This document shows, one piece after another, positions 54,554 through 62,468 of a DNA stretch of 64,000 nt. The stretch is from positions 62,001 through 126,000 of the forward strand of contig NZ_JALJZZ010000006.1 in the NCBI RefSeq assembly GCF_024171565.1, in the 5' to 3' direction. The DNA comes from Okibacterium sp. HSC-33S16 (GTDB lineage: Bacteria; Actinomycetota; Actinomycetes; Actinomycetales; Microbacteriaceae). Below the pieces are notes generated by a model. That model was not told where the DNA came from. It was given only the letters and a program-made list of their open reading frames with translations, and ran no database searches. Every line of letters starts with the position of its first letter. Within the stretch, counting starts at the first letter, position 1. The position numbers and the translations under genes were made by a program.

Positions 54554-55829
54554 GGACGATCATTTCTGGTCCGCGTGACACGAGCAGCCACGTCGGCAAG
54601 ACAGCAATGCACAAGACGGGGAGGACCGTAATCCCGCCGGTGACCGCGACAGCGATAAAGAGGGCGATCCATCCGTCACGGGAGATCGCCAGGACCATCC
54701 CGAGCACCCCGCTTGCGGTCGCAACGGCGAGCGGGATCGAAGGGATCAACGCATTCGCGAGGATGCCAATCGCGACCCCGATGAAGACGGCCGGGAAAAT
54801 GCGCCCCCCACGAAAACCGGCGGCTGCGCTCACAAGCAGGGCAAGGACCTTCACTGCCACGATCACGATGAGGGTGGAAGCCGCGTAGTCGTCGCGGTGA
54901 GCGATCAGGTCGCCCATTTGACCGAGCCCCTTGAAGAGCGTGATGGGGCCGCCGACCGCTCCGAGGATTCCCAGGATGACGCCGCCAAGCGTGATGTACA
55001 GCGCGGGATTCCTGAGCAGGCGAAAGGCCCGGTGAAGGCGCGGAAAAACGGCGGCGGCGGTGAGCCCCAGAGCCGCGGAGATCACTGCGATGAGCGCGGC
55101 ACTCAGGAGATCGACCGGTGCAACGGTTTCATAAGCGGGGAGGTCGAGGGTGAATTGTGGATTTGCGAGCAGGGACATCATCACCGCGCCGGCCCCGGCG
55201 GACAGCAGTGGGAGGAAGAGTTGGTCCCACAGCGCCCCCTCCCGGAACAGTGAGCCGACCAGGCCGGTGAAGACCAAAGCGGCCGCCACTGGAGTGCCGA
55301 ACAGCGCCCCGATCGTTCCTGCGGCCGTGACCACAACGACAAGTTCGACCGGAATGCTCGGCCACAGCCAGCGAGAAAGGGCCACCATCAGTCCGGCGTT
55401 GATGCCGATGATCGCCGCCTCGGGACCCAGGCTCACACCGCCGCCCAAGGCCAAGACGGCAACGATCGTCAGGGAGGGCAAGGTCTGCAGAGGAAGCGGA
55501 GGAGCGATGAGGTGCACCGTCGCTGAGTCCTGTCCGCCGTGCCCCGGCATCAGCCAGACGATGAGGCCCACAACGAGCCCGACCGCGCTCAATACTCCGA
55601 AGATCCACCATCGCGAGTCCGGATCGATGCCGAGAGCGTCGGGAAGAGCTGACCACAGCCCGTGTTCGAGTGCATGCGCGATCGCTTCAACGGCATAGAG
55701 CAGGATCGCTGACAGTGCGCCGACCATGATGGTGGGAATCGACAGTGCCAGAAGCTTCTGCACGGTCGACCGGGAAGGCCTGTCTCCCTCGACATCCGCG
55801 AGGGTGTCAGTTCCCGTGAGCTCAGCCAT
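54498..55829 (-). CDS. ClC-type chloride/ion channel family protein
   Basis: 443 residues with 10 or more hydrophobic segments. GGGVSLGPEAAIIGINAGL corresponds to the second ion-binding loop of ClC proteins and AAAGFRGGRIFPAVFIGVAIG to the third (GxFxP). The first loop, GSGIP in most members, is replaced by LPGHGGQDSA, and the usual GxEGP is LGPEA, so this is an atypical branch similar in style to YfeO-like proteins. Whether it is a channel or a proton-coupled exchanger cannot be told. It lies 205 bases from the divergent large membrane protein. Confidence 0.85.
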   Translation of the reverse strand: MAELTGTDTLADVEGDRPSRSTVQKLLALSIPTIMVGALSAILLYAVEAIAHALEHGLWSALPDALGIDPDSRWWIFGVLSAVGLVVGLIVWLMPGHGGQDSATVHLIAPPLPLQTLPSLTIVAVLALGGGVSLGPEAAIIGINAGLMVALSRWLWPSIPVELVVVVTAAGTIGALFGTPVAAALVFTGLVGSLFREGALWDQLFLPLLSAGAGAVMMSLLANPQFTLDLPAYETVAPVDLLSAALIAVISAALGLTAAAVFPRLHRAFRLLRNPALYITLGGVILGILGAVGGPITLFKGLGQMGDLIAHRDDYAASTLIVIVAVKVLALLVSAAAGFRGGRIFPAVFIGVAIGILANALIPSIPLAVATASGVLGMVLAISRDGWIALFIAVAVTGGITVLPVLCIAVLPTWLLVSRGPEMIVHATPEALASDSGPSHVRP

Positions 55830-55953
55830 GAGACCACCCTCCGGCGTGAGCCCGTGCCCTGCGGGTGTTCATCGCCACTTTGCGTTCGAGATCGTCGGTG
55901 TTCAGCGACAGAGTATCGCGGCGGCCGAGCCCGTAGCGAGGGATCACCAGATC

Positions 55954-55999
55954 TCATGCTCGGCGGGTGATCTGCGCTGGACGTGCGTAGAGGCAGAGT
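55954..55999 (+). promoter_or_regulatory. Regulon site D with promoter for the large membrane protein
   Basis: TCATGC-TCGGC-GGGTGA (55954-55970), one mismatch from the consensus, is followed after 23 bases by CAGAGT (55994-55999). The gene starts at 56035 behind GAAGGA. Confidence 0.58.
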
Positions 56000-56034
56000 G
56001 GCAGTCGACCCAGCATTGTGCGACGAAGGAAATG

Positions 56035-57408
56035 ATGACGGATCTGGCCAGTGTCGAACTGCTTCGGCGGATTGAAGAACTTGAAGCTGAGAACTTCGCG
56101 CTTCGGGAGCACGAGAATGCGGGTCAGGCTGAATCCGATCCGACATCAGCACCGCGCACAACTCGAAGCTGGGCATGGACCGTTCTTGCAACGCTTCTCA
56201 TCGTCCTGGGCGCGCTGCTCGCTCCAGTTGCGCTCGTTGCCTCATGGTCGAAGACGGTCCTCACCGACACCGATCGTTTTGTGGCTACCTATGCGCCGCT
56301 CTCCGAGAGCCCGCGCATTCGCGCATTCGTCACCGATCAGACTCTTCTTGTCATCAACGAGCAGGTCGACATTCCGCAGATCACCTCGGAGGTGATCGAC
56401 GGCATCACCGAGCTCGGTACGGGTCCTCGTGCGACCGAAGCGCTGGAGCTTCTCAAGGGCCCGGCAGCGTCAGGCGTCCAATCGCTGATTGAGAATGGCG
56501 TCACGAGCTTCGTCGAGTCTGAGGCGTTTTCAAATGTCTGGGCGTCGGCACTGCGGATCAGTCATACCCAATTGATCAGAGCGATGGGGGAGAATCCGGA
56601 TGCTGCGGTGCAGCTGGGCGACGATGGTTCTGTTGGCATCCAACTCGGCCCGGTCATCGAAGCGGTCAAGTCCGCACTGATCGAGCAGGGCATCGACCTT
56701 GCGAACCAGATCCCTGTGGTTGACCGCACGATCATCATCGCCCAATCGGACGCACTCGCCTCGGTGCAGCTCATCTACGGTATGACCGTCGCAGCGGGAT
56801 CGTGGCTGCCGTGGGTGGCCATCCTCCTTCTCGCCGCTGGCGTGCTGGTGGCGCGCCGACGCGCAGTGGCTCTGATCTGGGCAGCGGTCGCTCTTGCACT
56901 GTCAATGATTCTGTCGCTCGCGGGATTCGCCATTGGCAATGTCGCCCTGACCTCCGCTCTCAGCCCCGCGGTGTTGCCCTCCGGGGTAACCGGGCTCCTC
57001 TACGAGACTGTTGCGGGTGATATGCGAACAACGGCCGTTGCTGTGATGGTGCTCGCTCTTGTTGTCGCACTTGTGGCGTGGCTCGCCGGACCATTCGATC
57101 TTCCGCGTCGTCTGCGGGCGTTTGCTACTGAAGCGGCCGGGGGGTTGCGCGGGGCGGCCGAGCGCAGGGGCATCACGACCGGCCGTGTGGGTGTGTGGAT
57201 CTACACGAGACGGATGCTCCTGCGTGCGGCCGTTGCCATCGCCGCCGCCGGGATCGTGCTGTTTGTGCGGCCACTGACCGTCGGAGTGACGCTCTGGACC
57301 CTGGTGCTTTCCGCCGTTGCCTTGGCCATCCTCGAACTCGCCCAGCGTCCTGTCATCACCGTGCCGGCAACAGTGAACGAGAGTATTCCTATCGTCGACG
57401 TCGAGTGA
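56035..57408 (+). CDS. Large membrane protein of unknown function
   Basis: 457 residues. A short coiled coil (VELLRRIEELEAENFALREH) comes first, then a membrane segment near 45-70 (AWTVLATLLIVLGALLAPVAL), an external domain of about 190 residues with alternating helices, and five or six more membrane segments from residue 255 on. An arginine-rich cytoplasmic loop (FATEAAGGLRGAAERRGITT) lies between the last two groups. No family is recognised with certainty. GAAGGA suits ATG 56035 better than the ATG at 56032. It carries regulon site D. Confidence 0.78.
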   Translation: MTDLASVELLRRIEELEAENFALREHENAGQAESDPTSAPRTTRSWAWTVLATLLIVLGALLAPVALVASWSKTVLTDTDRFVATYAPLSESPRIRAFVTDQTLLVINEQVDIPQITSEVIDGITELGTGPRATEALELLKGPAASGVQSLIENGVTSFVESEAFSNVWASALRISHTQLIRAMGENPDAAVQLGDDGSVGIQLGPVIEAVKSALIEQGIDLANQIPVVDRTIIIAQSDALASVQLIYGMTVAAGSWLPWVAILLLAAGVLVARRRAVALIWAAVALALSMILSLAGFAIGNVALTSALSPAVLPSGVTGLLYETVAGDMRTTAVAVMVLALVVALVAWLAGPFDLPRRLRAFATEAAGGLRGAAERRGITTGRVGVWIYTRRMLLRAAVAIAAAGIVLFVRPLTVGVTLWTLVLSAVALAILELAQRPVITVPATVNESIPIVDVE

Positions 57409-57478
57409 GCCTTCTGGGCAGCGGGCGGGTCGTGTCACTATGTCGAACCTCATGCCACCAGCCGCTCGCGGAATCGGG

Positions 57479-58312
57479 TCACCGCTCGGTGTGTTCCCAG
57501 AAGTCGAGCATCGCACTCGCGAGGAGCTGAGGTTGCTCGAGGGGAATCAGGGTGCGCGCGTCCGGGATCATCGTGGTTCGTGCATCGGGAGTCTGCTTCG
57601 CCGCACGCTCGGCACCAGCGGGGGTCCAGTCGCCGCGATCGTCGGATGACACGAACAGGCTCGGAACCGCAATTTGGGGGAGGCGGTCGGTCACGTCGAC
57701 ACGGTTGAGGATGAACGACTGAAGTGCCCAGGCCAGACTCGAGCGGGGCGGACGGCGAATCGCGTCGAGAACGACCGAACGGATCTCGGGATCGGCCGCC
57801 GAGGCATCCGTTATCAGAGCGGTGATCATCGCGGTGCGCACCGGTCCGACCGGTCCGGCCAGGCGCAGGATCGGGCGCAGGGCGGCGATCTTTCGACGCA
57901 GTGCGTTGTCGATCGGCTCGGTCGGTGCGCTGATCGCCACGAGGCTCCGAACGACGGTTGGATCGGTGGCGAGTTCGTAACCGATGTGGCCACCGAACGC
58001 GTTGCCGACCCAGTCGACCGGCCCGCCAACGTCGAGGCCGTCGAGAGCCTCGCGGGCGGCCTCGGCGGCCTCGGTGATGGAGCTCGCCCTGCCCAGCGGT
58101 TCGCTGAGGCCAAGACCCGGCGGGTCTATGAGGATCACGCGCCGAGGAACGCTTCGGTCGCGCTGGAGGAGGGGGAGAAGTCGGTCCCAGGTGTGGCTGT
58201 CGACAAACATCGATGACCAGAGAACGGTGGGCAGGCCGGAGCCGATCGTTCTCACGTGCAGCGAGCCGAGTCGCGTTGAAACGCGGTCGGTGTGTTCCGA
58301 GAGGAGTGTCAT
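57479..58312 (-). CDS. Alpha/beta-hydrolase-fold protein lacking the nucleophile serine
   Basis: 277 residues. The fold is clear: LPTVLWSSMFVDSHTWDRLLP, VILIDPPGLGLSEP, and a cap of about 80 residues. At the nucleophile elbow the sequence is WVGNAFGGHIGYE, with alanine (codon GCG) where the family has serine (for example TCG). A dehalogenase-type aspartate is also absent. The late histidine region is weak as well, with ARTLIPLEQPQ. It may be a non-catalytic binder, a sensor for the divergent TetR, or a recently inactivated enzyme. ATG at 58312. Confidence 0.85.
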   Translation of the reverse strand: MTLLSEHTDRVSTRLGSLHVRTIGSGLPTVLWSSMFVDSHTWDRLLPLLQRDRSVPRRVILIDPPGLGLSEPLGRASSITEAAEAAREALDGLDVGGPVDWVGNAFGGHIGYELATDPTVVRSLVAISAPTEPIDNALRRKIAALRPILRLAGPVGPVRTAMITALITDASAADPEIRSVVLDAIRRPPRSSLAWALQSFILNRVDVTDRLPQIAVPSLFVSSDDRGDWTPAGAERAAKQTPDARTTMIPDARTLIPLEQPQLLASAMLDFWEHTER

Positions 58313-58318
58313 TATTTG

Positions 58319-58337
58319 ATGTTAGCGTCATTAACAT
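58319..58337. promoter_or_regulatory. TetR operator ATGTTA-N7-TAACAT
   Basis: A perfect inverted repeat in the 23-base gap between two divergent starts. It overlaps the ATG of the TetR gene at 58336. Confidence 0.55.
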
Positions 58338-58941
58338 GAAAACACGAGGGTATCGAATGTCAACGCGTGCGGATGCGGCGCATGTCACGGGCGAGCGCAT
58401 CGTCGACGCCATGCTGGTGCGGCTGCGTGACACTCCGTACGAGCGCATTCGACTCGACGACGTCGCCGCTGATGCCGGTGTCACGGTTCAGACCGTGCTC
58501 CGCCGGTTCGACAACAAGCCCGGCCTGATGAATACAACGGTTGAGAGGGAGCTCGGGCGAATTATTGCCGCGCGCGAGGCGGCAGCGCGGGCGGGAGCAG
58601 CCGACACCATCCAGGCACTGGTCGCGCACTATGAAAACTACGGTGCCCTCATCCTCAAGACCTACTCCGAGGCGCCGCTCGTTCCCGGACTGCCTGAGAT
58701 TGCGGCACGCGGTCGTGAGTATCACGTCGACTGGTGCCGGCGGGCTTTCGCCGATCACCTGGCCCCGGAGGTCGACGACGACACCCGACGTCGCCGCCTC
58801 GCCCAGATCGTCGCGATGTGCGATGCGACCACCTGGCGGGTCCTGCGCTTCGACGGCAGCCTTTCCCCCAACCAGGTGGAGGTCGCGCTCATCGAGCTTC
58901 TTACTCCACTTCTGCGCAGCGGCGCGCTGGCTCGGGGCTGA
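58336..58941 (+). CDS. TetR-family regulator
   Basis: 201 residues. The helix-turn-helix reads IVDAMLVRLRDTPYERIRLDDVAADAGVTVQTVLRRFDNKPGL, with the unusual VLRRF in place of YYHF. I chose ATG at 58336; ATG 58357 is an alternative that would separate the start from the operator. It is almost back to back with the hydrolase-fold gene, and the single inverted repeat between them would let one dimer shut off both. It meets the beta-lactamase-fold gene end to end. Confidence 0.88.
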   Translation: MKTRGYRMSTRADAAHVTGERIVDAMLVRLRDTPYERIRLDDVAADAGVTVQTVLRRFDNKPGLMNTTVERELGRIIAAREAAARAGAADTIQALVAHYENYGALILKTYSEAPLVPGLPEIAARGREYHVDWCRRAFADHLAPEVDDDTRRRRLAQIVAMCDATTWRVLRFDGSLSPNQVEVALIELLTPLLRSGALARG

Positions 58942-58956
58942 GCCGCACCGTCCCAA

Positions 58957-60390
58957 TCAGAAGGTCGTAAAGGAGACGGATGCCGTCGGCTTGCGCAGCG
59001 ACGCGAGCGGAGGTGCGTGCAGCGGCTCGGTTTCCCAGCGCGTGACGAATGTCGACGTCTCACTGTTGAGGGTGAAGTGCAGGCGGTGCGGTGTCTCGAT
59101 GAAGATGACATCGACCGCGAGGCCGTCGGGGGTCCAGCCGGCGCTGGCCGACGTCGCGTCGGACGTGAACCAGTTATCAAACCGGGCAGGGACATCGATG
59201 TGGTCCTCATCCTCGACCAGGGTGAGGACGAGGTCGCTGCCGTTCGCTCCCGGGGCGAGATCGATCCGGGTGAGCTTCGGATAGGAATGCGGGGGCTTGT
59301 GGGTGAAGGACTGCGCTGTCACCGTACGGTCACCGGTGCTGGCGTCGACCGGTGCCAACCGCAGCGATGCAAGCTGTGCGGCCAGCGTGGCATCCGTTCC
59401 TGAATCGCCTCGAGAAACGCCATCGCCACCGATCGCGGGCAGCAGGTGCTGCCATGCGAGGTCGAGGACACCCTGCATGTCCTGGCTTTGCCCGGTCATG
59501 GCGAGGACGACGTTGTGCTCGGGCAGGATCACGCAGAACTGTCCGTATGCACCGTCGCCCCGGTAACCGTGGCGAGCCATCCAGAACTGGAATCCGTATC
59601 CCTGTTCCCAGTCGGATGTCGGATCCGACCCGTTCGCGACCTGCGGTCGGGTCGCCTCGTCCACCCAAGCGGCTGGAATGAGCTGGGTGCCCTGCCACAC
59701 CCCGCGCTGGAGGTACAGCTGGCCCAGTGCGGCAATGGCTTCAGTAGGGGCATGAAGGCCGCTGAATCCGAGTTCGTGGCCGGACCCGTCTCTCATCCAG
59801 CCGACATCGACAATGCCGAGCGGATCCAGAAGGCGCGGCCTCAGGTAATCGACCAGCGACTGGCCCGATGCGCGCTGCACGATGAGTGCGGCGGTGTAGG
59901 TGCACGGCTGGTTGTACGCGAAGACGGTTCCGGGATCCTCGTCGGGTGGGAGCAGGAGGAATCCGCGAACGAGGTTCTCAGGGTCGAGATCGAGCGCGCG
60001 GTCGAGGGTCTCCTCGCGGTGGCCGCTCGCCATGGCGAGAACGTGACGCACGAGCATGGAACGGCTGCGCGGGTCGGTGATGTCGGCGTCAAACTCGGGG
60101 AAGTGGCTGAGCACGGTGTCGTCGAGGCTGAGCAGCCCCTCCTCGACCGCGAACGCCACAGCGGTGGAAGTGAAGCTCTTGCTCAGCGAGTAGAGCAGGT
60201 GCACCCGGTCGGCAGAGTACGGCGCCCACCATCCTTCGGCGAGGACTTCGCCGTTGCGGAGAAGCATGAGGCTGTGCGGTTCGATGTGCGGGGCGGCATT
60301 CAGTGCGTCAACGAACGCGGCGATGCCCGACGCGTCGACGGAGTGGGCAGACGGCGTGCTTCTCGGCAGTGAGCGATGCATGGGTCCCAT
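58957..60390 (-). CDS. Serine hydrolase of the class C beta-lactamase fold
   Basis: 477 residues. The SxxK motif is in LYSLSKSFTSTAV (near residue 70), the YxN motif in AYNQPCTYTAA, and a C-terminal HxG-type region is replaced by GYRGDGAYGQF. The last 130 residues are an extra beta domain (DLVLTLVEDEDHIDVPARFDNWF). There is no signal peptide. Members cleave esters or peptides as well as beta-lactams, so this is not a resistance call. Starts at 60390 (two bases after the next gene ends) or 60381 are possible. Confidence 0.87.
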   Translation of the reverse strand: MGPMHRSLPRSTPSAHSVDASGIAAFVDALNAAPHIEPHSLMLLRNGEVLAEGWWAPYSADRVHLLYSLSKSFTSTAVAFAVEEGLLSLDDTVLSHFPEFDADITDPRSRSMLVRHVLAMASGHREETLDRALDLDPENLVRGFLLLPPDEDPGTVFAYNQPCTYTAALIVQRASGQSLVDYLRPRLLDPLGIVDVGWMRDGSGHELGFSGLHAPTEAIAALGQLYLQRGVWQGTQLIPAAWVDEATRPQVANGSDPTSDWEQGYGFQFWMARHGYRGDGAYGQFCVILPEHNVVLAMTGQSQDMQGVLDLAWQHLLPAIGGDGVSRGDSGTDATLAAQLASLRLAPVDASTGDRTVTAQSFTHKPPHSYPKLTRIDLAPGANGSDLVLTLVEDEDHIDVPARFDNWFTSDATSASAGWTPDGLAVDVIFIETPHRLHFTLNSETSTFVTRWETEPLHAPPLASLRKPTASVSFTTF

Positions 60391-60391
60391 G

Positions 60392-61186
60392 TTAGGGCGA
60401 GGAGACCCGGAGCTCGACATCGGCGATGACGGGGAAATGGTCAGACGGGAACAGGCCGCGGACGGGCGAGTCAATCGTGGAAGCTCCGGTGACGGAGATC
60501 CCCGCGCCTCGGGCGACGATATGGTCGACACGACGGTCGATCTCCTTGGTAGCTTCGAGCGGGGCGAAGGGAACGGCTGAACTGAGCGTGACGGCCCTGG
60601 GATCACCGTTTGCTCGCTCCCAGGTGTCGTCGGCGACGGCTGCGAGCGGGGCGAACTCTGCCTGGGACGCATCACAGTTGAGGTCGGCTAAGAGGAAGCG
60701 TGGGACGCTGTCGTCTGCGGCAGCCAGAAGTTCGGCCAGGCGTCGAGTCTGGGCGAGGTGGTCGTCGGCATACTCCGGCTCCCACTCCGTGCCGGCCACG
60801 AGAACGTCAAACCGACGTCCGCGCTCGTCCTCCATGCGCGCCTCGAGCGCCACCGGGGCGATCTGCCGGTGACTCACGGGCAGCGCGTGGTGTCGTGTTG
60901 AGAGAACCGGCCAGCGACTGACGAGACCGACGCCCATGCGAACGCCGTTCTGGTCGGGATGTTCTGGCGGACTCGGCACGGGCGGCAGTGAAGAGGCGGC
61001 GTAGGCCGCGTGCATTCCGAGGTGCTCAGCAAAGATCTCTGCTTGCGTGTGCTCGTCGGTTGCCCAGCACTCCTGCAGCCCCAGCACATCCGGGCAAACC
61101 TCTTTCAGCACAGCGAGGATGCGCTCCTGTCGCCCCTTCCAATCCGGGTCGAAGCGCCACAATACGTTCCAGGTCATGAGTCGCAT
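60392..61186 (-). CDS. Endonuclease/exonuclease/phosphatase-family protein
   Basis: 264 residues with a complete EEP (DNase I-like) active site: MTWNVLWRF, GLQECWA (metal glutamate), ADLNCDASQ (DxN) and PSDHFPVIADV (SDH). The substrate may be DNA, a phosphoinositide-like lipid or another phosphodiester. ATG at 61186 is chosen because the strand RLMTWNV should lie at the N-terminus. It lies between the LacI gene and the beta-lactamase-fold gene, all on the minus strand. Confidence 0.88.
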   Translation of the reverse strand: MRLMTWNVLWRFDPDWKGRQERILAVLKEVCPDVLGLQECWATDEHTQAEIFAEHLGMHAAYAASSLPPVPSPPEHPDQNGVRMGVGLVSRWPVLSTRHHALPVSHRQIAPVALEARMEDERGRRFDVLVAGTEWEPEYADDHLAQTRRLAELLAAADDSVPRFLLADLNCDASQAEFAPLAAVADDTWERANGDPRAVTLSSAVPFAPLEATKEIDRRVDHIVARGAGISVTGASTIDSPVRGLFPSDHFPVIADVELRVSSP

Positions 61187-61229
61187 GTGAGTCAGGATAC
61201 GTTCGAGCTGTCCCAGCGTCGATGGGTGA

Positions 61230-62240
61230 CTAGGTCGTTTCGCGTGGGACGATTCGGCAGGGGAGTGACTCGATTCCCGATCGCGAGCTACCGTCGATCG
61301 CTTCGAACAGCCGACGGGCCGCAAGGGCTCCGAGCGCCTCTAGATTGATGTCGACACTGGTGAGGTGCGGCCGGGCACCGGTTGTGAAGACCTCCCAGTT
61401 GTCATAGCCCATGACAGAGATCCGACCAGGCACGTCCCAGCCGGATTCGCGGAGTGTGTCCAACGCTCCGCGGGCGATCTGGTCGTTACCGCAGAGGATG
61501 CCGTCGACATCCGGATGTTGTTCGATCAGTCGTGCTGTCGCGGTGCGGCCCCACTGCTCGGTCCACGATCCGAACTGCGCTCCTCCGAGAAGAGAGAGAC
61601 CGTGACTCGAGAGACCCTCGTCAACGCCGCGTGCCCGGTCTTGTGCCGCCGCGTAGTCCGGCTGCCCGGTGATGTGGGCAATCTTCCGACGCCCACGGGA
61701 AATCAGGAAGTCGACACAATCTTTCGCCCCCTGAACGTCGTCGGGAACGAGGGACAGATCGTTGTCGTCCGTCGACGGGGCGTACGCGTAGACCACCGGC
61801 ACAGGCAGATTGCGACCCAGCGATGGGCGTGGATCCGTGCGGGATCCCACCACAATCAGTCCATCGACCCGGCGGCTCAGCAGCGCGTCGAGGTGGTACT
61901 GCTCGCGGATCGAGTCTCCCCGTGCGTCGCATAGGAAAACCGACATTTTGCCCTTGCCGAAGGCGTCTTCAGCGCCCATCAGAATCGGAAGCGAGAACCG
62001 GCCGTCAAGGTCGCCGGTGATTAGCCCGACGGTTCCGGTTTGCCCGGCGAGGAGGCCGCGTGCCAGGGCATTCGGTGTGAAGGAGATTTTCTCGGCTGCG
62101 ACCAAAACGCGAGCGCGCGTGTCGGGATGCACCTGGTCGCGACCGTTGAGCGCCTTAGAGGCCGTGGCGACCGAGACCCCGGCCAAGCTGGCGACGTCAC
62201 GCAGCGTCGGTCTGTTCTGCGGTTTGTCTGCGATGGTCAT
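61230..62240 (-). CDS. LacI-family regulator of the third sugar ABC operon
   Basis: 336 residues. The helix-turn-helix is TLRDVASLAGVSVATASKALNGRDQVHPDTRARVL and the ligand domain includes GTVGLITGDLDGRFSLPIL, DGILCGNDQIARGAL and ISVMGYDNWEVFTTGARPHLTSVD. ATG at 62240 is used; upstream sequence in the same frame is not family-like. It is divergent from a binding-protein gene whose promoter overlaps a perfect 18-bp inverted repeat, its probable operator. Confidence 0.92.
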   Translation of the reverse strand: MTIADKPQNRPTLRDVASLAGVSVATASKALNGRDQVHPDTRARVLVAAEKISFTPNALARGLLAGQTGTVGLITGDLDGRFSLPILMGAEDAFGKGKMSVFLCDARGDSIREQYHLDALLSRRVDGLIVVGSRTDPRPSLGRNLPVPVVYAYAPSTDDNDLSLVPDDVQGAKDCVDFLISRGRRKIAHITGQPDYAAAQDRARGVDEGLSSHGLSLLGGAQFGSWTEQWGRTATARLIEQHPDVDGILCGNDQIARGALDTLRESGWDVPGRISVMGYDNWEVFTTGARPHLTSVDINLEALGALAARRLFEAIDGSSRSGIESLPCRIVPRETT

Positions 62241-62350
62241 GGCTGAATCCCCTTGGTGATACCCAGCCCGTCGCGCTGCCCGCACCCGCGGGCGCCTTCG
62301 TCGATGAAGCTGATTGTCGTCTCTTTCGAGTGGACTCGAGACTACACGGG

Positions 62351-62399
62351 TTGACGCAAGTGATCTACCGGTGTTATGTTCGCCGAAAACCTTTTCGGC
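62351..62399 (+). promoter_or_regulatory. Promoter plus LacI operator GCCGAAAA-CC-TTTTCGGC
   Basis: -35 TTGACG (62351-62356) and -10 TATGTT (62375-62380) are 18 bases apart. A perfect 18-bp palindrome (62382-62399) begins one base after the -10 and covers the start site. Its core CGAAA/TTTCG is shared with the operators at 7197 and 7314. Confidence 0.75.
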
Positions 62400-62468
62400 A
62401 AGTTTCGAGAAGGTCGCTCTGCACCGAGTTATGCCCTCATCAATGACGATTCCAGACAAGGAAGTCTT

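Noticed and set aside
58957-60390. Beta-lactam resistance gene
   Set aside because: The fold and SxxK/YxN motifs are present, but there is no signal peptide, the third motif is atypical and an extra domain follows; a general esterase or peptidase is as likely.
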